A stretch of 11,443 bases of DNA, taken from Pseudomonadota bacterium (GTDB lineage Bacteria > Pseudomonadota > Alphaproteobacteria > Caulobacterales > Caulobacteraceae). The stretch spans positions 1 through 11,443 of the forward strand of contig JAFAEC010000024.1 of NCBI GenBank assembly GCA_023424215.1. The letters are read 5' to 3'. Below the pieces are notes generated by a model, which was not told the origin of the DNA, did no database searches, and worked only from the letters and a program-made list of their open reading frames with translations. This document shows, one piece after another, positions 6,928-11,443 of the stretch. The number at the start of each line of letters is the position of its first letter. The stretch's first letter is position 1. Both the position numbers and the translations under genes were made by a program.

Positions 6928-7641
6928 ATGACCGCCCCGCTTGTCGACCTGTCCGTCCACCATCAGCCCAAGGGCCTGTCTGACCGCGTCGCGTTCGGCT
7001 TCACCAAGCTGCTGCGCTTCTGCGCGGACACCTTCTTCGCCAGGCGCTACGGCCACCGCGCCGTGGTGCTGGAGACGGTCGCGGCGGTGCCAGGCATGGT
7101 CGGCGCCACCATCAACCACCTCAGCTGCCTGCGCCGCATGTGCGACGACAGGGGGTGGATCAAGACCCTGATGGACGAGGCCGAGAACGAGCGCATGCAC
7201 CTGATGACCTTCATCGAGATCTCGAAGCCGACCCTGTTCGAGCGCTTCGTCATCGTCTCGGTGCAGTGGGTCTTCTACCTGTTCTTCTTCGCCCTCTACC
7301 TGGTGCACAACAAGACCGCGCACCGTGTCGTCGGCTACTTCGAGGAAGAGGCGGTGATCAGCTACACCCACTATCTCGCGGAGATCGACGAGGGCCGCAG
7401 CCCGAACGTGCCCGCGCCGCAGATCGCCAAGCGCTACTGGGGTCTGCCGGACGACGCCACCCTGCGCGACGTGGTGCTGGTGGTCCGCGCCGACGAGGCC
7501 CACCACCGCGACGTCAACCACGGCTACGCCAATGAACTCGGCGGCCTGCCCGTCGGCGAGGTGGCCCCTTGCCCGCCGCATGCGGCTCTCGAGCCGACCT
7601 GGAAGGCGGCTCCCGAGCCGGAATGGAAGATGGCGGCCTGA
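6928..7641 (+). CDS. aox: Alternative oxidase (cyanide-insensitive diiron ubiquinol oxidase)
   Basis: Oxidises ubiquinol and reduces oxygen to water without proton pumping, as an interfacial protein on the cytoplasmic membrane. The 237-aa protein has all six predicted diiron ligands: E49 (VLETVAAVPGM), E88 and H91 (AENERMHL), E139 (GYFEEEAVISYTHYL), and E190 and H193 (RADEAHHRDVNH). The spacing E49-E88 (39) and E88-E139 (51) equals that of the trypanosomal enzyme as I recall it; Y146 corresponds to its essential tyrosine. Residues ~106-127 are the hydrophobic hairpin region. ATG 6928 is preceded by TAGGAGA (6914-6920), 7 nt away. The reading frame is open far upstream, but that is an antisense shadow of the aminotransferase. 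The last 16 residues form an imperfect 8-aa duplication (EPTWKAAP, EPEWKMAA). No regulator gene is adjacent. Confidence 0.95.
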   Translation: MTAPLVDLSVHHQPKGLSDRVAFGFTKLLRFCADTFFARRYGHRAVVLETVAAVPGMVGATINHLSCLRRMCDDRGWIKTLMDEAENERMHLMTFIEISKPTLFERFVIVSVQWVFYLFFFALYLVHNKTAHRVVGYFEEEAVISYTHYLAEIDEGRSPNVPAPQIAKRYWGLPDDATLRDVVLVVRADEAHHRDVNHGYANELGGLPVGEVAPCPPHAALEPTWKAAPEPEWKMAA

Positions 7642-7650
7642 TCCTGCGGG

Positions 7651-7671
7651 GCGGCGGACCGGTTCCGCCGC
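7651..7671 (+). terminator. Hairpin after the alternative oxidase (weak terminator candidate)
   Basis: Perfect 8-bp stem GCGGCGGA/TCCGCCGC with loop CCGGT starts 10 nt after the aox stop. A small TCCC/GGGA hairpin (7672-7682) follows. No T-tract is present, so it may stabilise the mRNA end or only attenuate transcription. Confidence 0.3.
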
Positions 7672-7697
7672 TCCCTGCGGGATGCTAAGCGCGACGC

Positions 7698-8423
7698 ATG
7701 CGTCGCCTGCTCGACTTCATCCTCAACATGGAGGCCCGCCGCTGGCGCACCGCGCTGGCGGCGGCGCTGTTGCTGGGCGCCACCATCGGCCTGCTGGTCT
7801 TCGGCAAGAGCCAGCTCGGTCTGGCGACCGAGGCGAAGCTCGAGGCCTGGCTGGCCGGCTACGCGGGCAGCCCGTGGGCCTTCGCGGCCACCGTGGCCCT
7901 GTTCGTGCTCGCGGCCTTCATCGGGGCGCCCCAGTTCATCCTGATCGCCGCCTGCGTGGTCGCCTTCGGGCCGCATCTCGGATTCGCCTACAGCTGGGTG
8001 GCCACCGTGGTCTCGGCAGGGGTGACCTACTGGCTGGGCCGCGGCCCCACCGCGCGGCTGGTCGACCGGCTGGACAGCCGCACGCTGGCGCGGCTCAAGC
8101 GCTTCGTCGGCCGCAACGCCTTCTACGCCAGCTTCATGATCCGCAACGTGCCCTCGGCCCCGTTCATCGTGGTCAACATGGCCTTCGGCGCCGCCCGGGC
8201 GAACTACTGGACCTACCTCGCAGGCTGCGCGCTCGGCGTCCTGCCCAAGACCGCCCTGGTCGCCTTCTTCGGGGGGGCCGTTGTTTCGGCTGTGTCGGGG
8301 GACGGGGTCTGGACCTCGCTGATCCTCGCCGCCGTCGCGGTGGTCTGGCTGGGGCTGATGCTTGCGGTGCGCGAGTTCGTGAAGCGGCGCGAGCGCGCGG
8401 CCGGTGTGCCGGACCAGGGATAG
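7698..8423 (+). CDS. VTT-domain (TVP38/TMEM64, DedA-superfamily) membrane protein
   Basis: Polytopic inner-membrane protein of 241 aa with a VTT (SNARE-associated) domain; family members are implicated in lipid scrambling or membrane homeostasis, but the function here is unknown. Hydrophobic stretches are at about 17-36, 60-76, 78-112 (with the re-entrant-type FIGAPQFILIAACVVAFGP, 74-92), 172-200 and 204-224. NVPSAPFIVVNMAFGAA (150-166) is the second conserved half, and the C-terminus is basic. The 56-bp gap after aox holds a hairpin and no clear Shine-Dalgarno. GCTAAGCG (7684-7691), 6 nt before the ATG, resembles a sigma-73 -10 and could give a leaderless transcript. An RNA hairpin and the GST gene follow 49 bp later. 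Confidence 0.85.
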   Translation: MRRLLDFILNMEARRWRTALAAALLLGATIGLLVFGKSQLGLATEAKLEAWLAGYAGSPWAFAATVALFVLAAFIGAPQFILIAACVVAFGPHLGFAYSWVATVVSAGVTYWLGRGPTARLVDRLDSRTLARLKRFVGRNAFYASFMIRNVPSAPFIVVNMAFGAARANYWTYLAGCALGVLPKTALVAFFGGAVVSAVSGDGVWTSLILAAVAVVWLGLMLAVREFVKRRERAAGVPDQG

Positions 8424-8426
8424 AAC

Positions 8427-8444
8427 CGCCGCCCGCGGCGTTTC
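8427..8444 (+). terminator. Short GC hairpin between the VTT and GST genes
   Basis: CGCCG/CGGCG stem (8427-8431, 8436-8440) with a 4-nt loop, followed by TTTCCCC, immediately after the VTT stop. The stem is short and the T-run only three to four bases, so at best a weak terminator. Confidence 0.3.
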
Positions 8445-8472
8445 CCCTCCAGTCGTCCACGGGAGGAGACCA

Positions 8473-9093
8473 ATGCTCAAGCTCTACTATTCCCCCGGCG
8501 CCTGCGCCCTGGCCTCGCATATCGCCCTTGAGGAGGCTCAGGCCGACTACGAGCTGGCGCGGATCGACCTCGCGAAGGGCGAGCAGAAGACGCCGGAGTA
8601 TCTGGCGGTGAACCCGGCCGGCGTGACACCCGCGCTGGTCACCGACGAAGGGGTGCTCACCGAGAACCTCGCCATCATGTGGTACGCCGCCGCGACGCAT
8701 CCGGAGGCGGGCCTGCTGCCCCCGGACGACCTTCCCTTCGAGTTGGCCCGCATGCACCGGGTGAACGGCTTCCTCGCCTCCGCCCTGCATCCGGCCATCG
8801 GCAAGGTGCTGTTCTCGCGGCCGCCGCTGGAAGGAGAGGCGAGGGCCCGGGCGCTCGACCTCGCGCTGTCGAAGTACGACATCGTCGAACACCACCTGCT
8901 GAAGGGACCGTGGGTGCTGGGCGAGCGCTACACCGTGGCCGACGGCTACCTTTCGGTCTTCACGCGCTGGCTGCGACTCGAGGACCTTCTGGACCCGGAC
9001 CGCTTTCCCAAGCTCAACGCCCACCTCACCCTGGTCCAGTCCCGTCCGTGCGTGCAGAAGGCCCTGCACATGGAGGGTCTGCACCCCGCCTGA
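8473..9093 (+). CDS. Glutathione S-transferase, beta class
   Basis: Cytosolic glutathione transferase of 206 aa, with a thioredoxin-like N-terminal domain (1-~78) and an all-helical C-terminal domain. LYYSPGACALASHIALEE (4-21) contains C11, equivalent to the catalytic Cys of the Proteus beta-class enzyme. NPAGVTPAL (47-55) carries the cis-proline of the GSH site and LTEN (62-65) the GSH-binding Glu. H106 matches the conserved beta-class histidine. ATG 8473 was preferred to an upstream in-frame ATG at 8404, which overlaps the VTT gene, because GGGAGGAG (8461-8468) lies just ahead of it. The electrophilic substrate is unknown. It may be transcribed with aox and the VTT gene or on its own. Confidence 0.92.
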   Translation: MLKLYYSPGACALASHIALEEAQADYELARIDLAKGEQKTPEYLAVNPAGVTPALVTDEGVLTENLAIMWYAAATHPEAGLLPPDDLPFELARMHRVNGFLASALHPAIGKVLFSRPPLEGEARARALDLALSKYDIVEHHLLKGPWVLGERYTVADGYLSVFTRWLRLEDLLDPDRFPKLNAHLTLVQSRPCVQKALHMEGLHPA

Positions 9094-9331
9094 GCGGTCG
9101 ACGCGGGAAGCGTCGCTGACGGGATCGTGAACGGCCAAGCTCCGGTTGATGCCGGCGGCCGGTTGCAGGGACTTGTAATCGCCACGTGACACGGGCAAAC
9201 GGGCCGACGGTCGGTCAGGCGAAGACGATCAGGAGGCTGCGCTCATGGGGATGCGCGCGGCCGGGGCCTCGCCGGGACGATCAGGTCAGACCCACGCCCT
9301 TCCAGGCCCGAACGAACGGTATCCCAGGCCC
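9094..9331 (+). promoter_or_regulatory. Intergenic region upstream of mreB; contains a strong Shine-Dalgarno and two 10-bp direct repeats
   Basis: 238 bp between the GST stop and the chosen mreB start. AGGAGG (9231-9236) lies 8 nt before an ATG at 9245 that is in frame with mreB and would add 29 residues. GACGATCAGG occurs twice (9224-9233, 9276-9285), 52 bp apart, the first touching that Shine-Dalgarno. TTGATGC (9146-9152) is a fair -35 but no good -10 stands at the right distance, so I cannot place the promoter. Confidence 0.5.
9099..9115 (+). terminator. Hairpin after the GST gene (terminator candidate)
   Basis: Perfect 6-bp stem CGACGC/GCGTCG around loop GGGAA, 5 nt after the GST stop. 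No T-tract follows, so this is weak evidence of termination. Confidence 0.3.
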
Positions 9332-10372
9332 ATGTTCTCCCACGTCTTCGGCGCGATCTCCAACGACATCGCCATCGACCTCGGCACCGCCAACACCCTG
9401 ATCTACATGAAGGGCAAGGGGATTGTGCTGAACGAACCGTCGGTGGTCGCGCTCCGAAACGTCGGCGGCCGCAAGATCGTCCACGCCGTCGGCATCGAGG
9501 CCAAGCAGATGCTGGGCCGCACGCCCGGCCACATGGAGGCCATCCGCCCGATGCGCGACGGCGTCATCGCCGACTTCGAGGTCGCCGAGGAGATGATCAA
9601 GCACTTCATCCGGAAGGTTCACAACCGCAAGGGCTTCGTGAACCCCAAGGTGATCGTGTGCGTGCCCTCCGGCGCCACCGCCGTCGAGCGTCGCGCCATC
9701 AATGATTCCTGCCTCAACGCCTCGGCCCGCCGCGTCGGCCTGATCGACGAGCCCATGGCCGCGGCCATCGGCGCCGGCCTGCCGATCCACGAGCCGACCG
9801 GCTCGATGGTCGTCGACATCGGCGGCGGCACCACCGAGGTGGCCGTGCTGTCGCTGTCGGGCATCGTCTATTCGCGCTCGGTCCGCGTCGGCGGCGACAA
9901 GATGGACGAGGCGATCATCTCCTACATGCGCCGCAACCATAACCTGCTGATCGGCGAGACCACCGCCGAGCGCATCAAGAAGGACATCGGCACCGCCCGC
10001 ATTCCCGCCGATGGCGAGGGTCTGTCGATCGACGTCAAGGGCCGCGACCTGATGCAGGGCGTGCCGCGCGAGGTCCGCATCTCGGAACGCCAGGCCGCCG
10101 AGGCCCTGGCCGAGCCGGTCTCGCAGATCGTCGAGGCGGTGAAGGTGGCGCTGGAAGCCACCCCGCCGGAACTGGCCGCCGACATCGCCGACAAGGGCAT
10201 CATGCTGACCGGCGGCGGCGCCCTGCTGCGCGGCCTCGACGCCGAGATCCGCGACCACACCGGCCTGCCGGTCTCGGTCGCCGACGACCCGCTGTCCTGC
10301 GTCGCCATCGGCTGCGGCCGCGTGCTGGAGCACCCGCGCTGGATGAAGGGCGTGCTCGACTCGGCCCTGTAA
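9332..10372 (+). CDS. mreB: Actin-like rod-shape protein MreB
   Basis: Bacterial actin that forms membrane-bound ATP-dependent filaments guiding the elongasome. The 346-aa length is typical for the Caulobacter type. ATP-site motifs are IDLGTANTL (15-23), catalytic E140 in LIDEPMAAAIG, VDIGGGTTEV (161-170, phosphate 2), and GGGALLRGLD (294-303, adenosine). The start at 9332 gives MFSHVFGAISND, like the known alphaproteobacterial N-terminus that inserts into the membrane. Only a weak AGG precedes it. A longer in-frame form from ATG 9245 has a far better Shine-Dalgarno (AGGAGG, 8 nt), but its 29 extra residues (MGMRAAGASPGRSGQ...) look non-conserved. mreC follows after 136 bp that hold a terminator-like hairpin. 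Confidence 0.97.
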   Translation: MFSHVFGAISNDIAIDLGTANTLIYMKGKGIVLNEPSVVALRNVGGRKIVHAVGIEAKQMLGRTPGHMEAIRPMRDGVIADFEVAEEMIKHFIRKVHNRKGFVNPKVIVCVPSGATAVERRAINDSCLNASARRVGLIDEPMAAAIGAGLPIHEPTGSMVVDIGGGTTEVAVLSLSGIVYSRSVRVGGDKMDEAIISYMRRNHNLLIGETTAERIKKDIGTARIPADGEGLSIDVKGRDLMQGVPREVRISERQAAEALAEPVSQIVEAVKVALEATPPELAADIADKGIMLTGGGALLRGLDAEIRDHTGLPVSVADDPLSCVAIGCGRVLEHPRWMKGVLDSAL

Positions 10373-10460
10373 GGCCAAGTTCCAGATACTGCCTCAAATC
10401 CCTGTCACTGCGGGATAGCGCCGGTTCCAATTGGGCCGGACTTCGCGATAGGCTTGGCGT

Positions 10461-10494
10461 ATCGGCGGGGGGCGTCCCGCCGATTCCCTCTTTT
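10461..10494 (+). terminator. Intrinsic terminator/attenuator-like hairpin between mreB and mreC
   Basis: Perfect 9-bp stem ATCGGCGGG/CCCGCCGAT (10461-10469, 10476-10484) with a 6-nt loop, followed by TCCCTCTTTT. It ends just before the mreC Shine-Dalgarno. It is the only hairpin in the window with a T-rich tail. A GATTC site (10482-10486) overlaps the 3' arm. Confidence 0.6.
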
Positions 10495-10508
10495 CAGGAA
10501 GGCGCGCC

Positions 10509-11443
10509 GTGGCGTTTCGCGACGGACCGTTCGAGAACCTCAAGGTGCCGCTGGTCTGGACCGCCGCGGTGGCGGTGGTCGTCTGCGCCGTCGGCGCGGT
10601 CCTGCTGCTGCTCAGCGACCAGCGCGCTCCGGCCTCGCCCTATGTCGGGGCCCGCGCCGGCGTCGAGACGGTGGCCGGGCCGGTCGGCGGCGTCTTCGCC
10701 GCTCCGGTGCGCTGGTTCGGCCATCTGGCGGACGGCATCGGCGGCTATTTCTTCGCCGTCTCGGAGAACCGCCGGCTGAAGCGGGAGCTGGCCGAGCTCG
10801 AACCCTGGCGCGACCAGGCCATCGCCCTGAAGAACATCAACGCCCGCTACGAGGCCATGCTCGGCATCCGGCCCGAGCCGCCGGTGCCGATGGCCACCGC
10901 CCGGTCGGTGTCCGACTCCCGCGGTCCCTTCTCCAACGCCCGTCTGCTCGACGTCGGCGCGGCGGCGGGGGTCAAGGTCGGCAACCCGGCCATCAACGAG
11001 CACGGCCTTGTCGGCCGCATCGTCGGAACCTCCGGCGCCGTCAGCCGCATGCTGCTGCTCACCGACGTGGCCAGCCGCACCCCGGTGCTGGTCGACCGCT
11101 CCGACGCCCGCGCCATCCTCACCGGCGACGGTTCGGGCAACCCGCGGCTGGAGTTCGTGCGCGGCGCGGGTTCGGTCCAGGCCGGCGACCGCATCCTGAC
11201 GTCCGGCGACGGCGGGGCCTTCCCGCGCGGCCTGCCGATCGGCGTGGCCGCCCGCGGCGTCGACGGCAGCTGGCGGGTGAAGCTGTTCAGCGATCGCGGC
11301 GCGATCGACTACGTCCGCATCCTGAAGTTCGAGGACTTCGGCCAGCTGGTCGGCCCGGAAGCCCTCAACGCGCCGCCTCTGGCCGCGCTCGAAACCCTGC
11401 CCGAGGCCACGCCCGCGCAGGCCGCGGCGGCCGAGGACGCGGC
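10509..11443 (+). CDS. mreC: Rod-shape-determining protein MreC (3' end cut by window edge)
   Basis: Bitopic inner-membrane protein whose periplasmic domain links MreB and MreD to the PBP2/RodA peptidoglycan synthase. The start is GTG at 10509, set by AGGAAGG (10496-10502) 6 nt upstream; the frame is open for 311 codons to the right edge. A short cytoplasmic N-terminus (MAFRDGPFENLKVPLVW) is followed by a transmembrane segment at ~18-36. A coiled coil with the typical ENRRLKRELAELEPWRDQ spans ~86-103. The beta-rich MreC core contains GPFSNARLLDVGAAAGVKVG, GLVGRIVG and RILTSGDGGAFPRGLPIG. The visible end is an Ala/Pro-rich tail. Position after mreB confirms the call. mreD and a penicillin-binding protein gene would be expected just beyond the window. 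Confidence 0.95.
   Translation, partial: MAFRDGPFENLKVPLVWTAAVAVVVCAVGAVLLLLSDQRAPASPYVGARAGVETVAGPVGGVFAAPVRWFGHLADGIGGYFFAVSENRRLKRELAELEPWRDQAIALKNINARYEAMLGIRPEPPVPMATARSVSDSRGPFSNARLLDVGAAAGVKVGNPAINEHGLVGRIVGTSGAVSRMLLLTDVASRTPVLVDRSDARAILTGDGSGNPRLEFVRGAGSVQAGDRILTSGDGGAFPRGLPIGVAARGVDGSWRVKLFSDRGAIDYVRILKFEDFGQLVGPEALNAPPLAALETLPEATPAQAAAAEDA

Noticed and set aside
9183..9188. CACGTG palindrome upstream of mreB
   Set aside because: A 6-bp palindrome in GC-rich DNA with no bacterial regulator I can name for this context; probably chance.
9281..10378. 365-codon minus-strand open frame opposite mreB
   Set aside because: Asp/His/Gly-rich mirror of mreB codons with no domain.
10427..10434. 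CCAATTGG palindrome between mreB and mreC
   Set aside because: Eight bases only and symmetry does not extend; likely chance, though it stands out as AT-rich.

Overview
The window is about 70% GC and looks like a Caulobacteraceae chromosome, most probably Brevundimonas or a close relative. The grounds are the near-canonical Caulobacter-type MreB, starts preceded by Caulobacter-like sigma-73 promoter motifs, GANTC (CcrM methylation) sites beside several gene starts, and palindromic dispersed repeats of a style common in Alphaproteobacteria. The genus is an inference from remembered protein character, not a search result.

Layout, left to right. (1) Minus strand, 1-1462: a Nudix hydrolase followed by a QmcA/paraslipin-type SPFH membrane protein that runs off the left edge. 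(2) Plus strand, 1519-4699: an FAD-linked D-2-hydroxyacid dehydrogenase (D2HGDH-like), then fabD and fabG, 18 bp apart, for type II fatty acid synthesis. (3) 4700-5514: a repeat island. Two composite palindromic units (4726-4861, 5365-5507) and a half unit (4877-4937) surround a minus-strand DUF559 (Vsr-like) nuclease gene, whose last ~20 codons lie inside the half unit. (4) Minus strand, 5515-6720: a class I aspartate/prephenate-type aminotransferase. (5) Plus strand from 6928: a diiron alternative quinol oxidase, a VTT/DedA-type membrane protein and a beta-class glutathione S-transferase. (6) Plus strand from 9332: mreB, then mreC (cut by the right edge), separated by a strong hairpin with a T-rich tail.

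Most genes are housekeeping: lipid synthesis, amino-acid transamination, cell shape and membrane quality control. The accessory elements are the repeat/DUF559 island, which occupies the place where acpP often follows fabG, and the cyanide-insensitive oxidase. The most interesting structure is the DUF559 gene flanked by, and partly built from, hairpin repeats. It resembles in organisation (not in sequence) a repeat family with its own associated nuclease. The mreB-mreC hairpin and the in-frame upstream mreB start with a strong Shine-Dalgarno also deserve a check.
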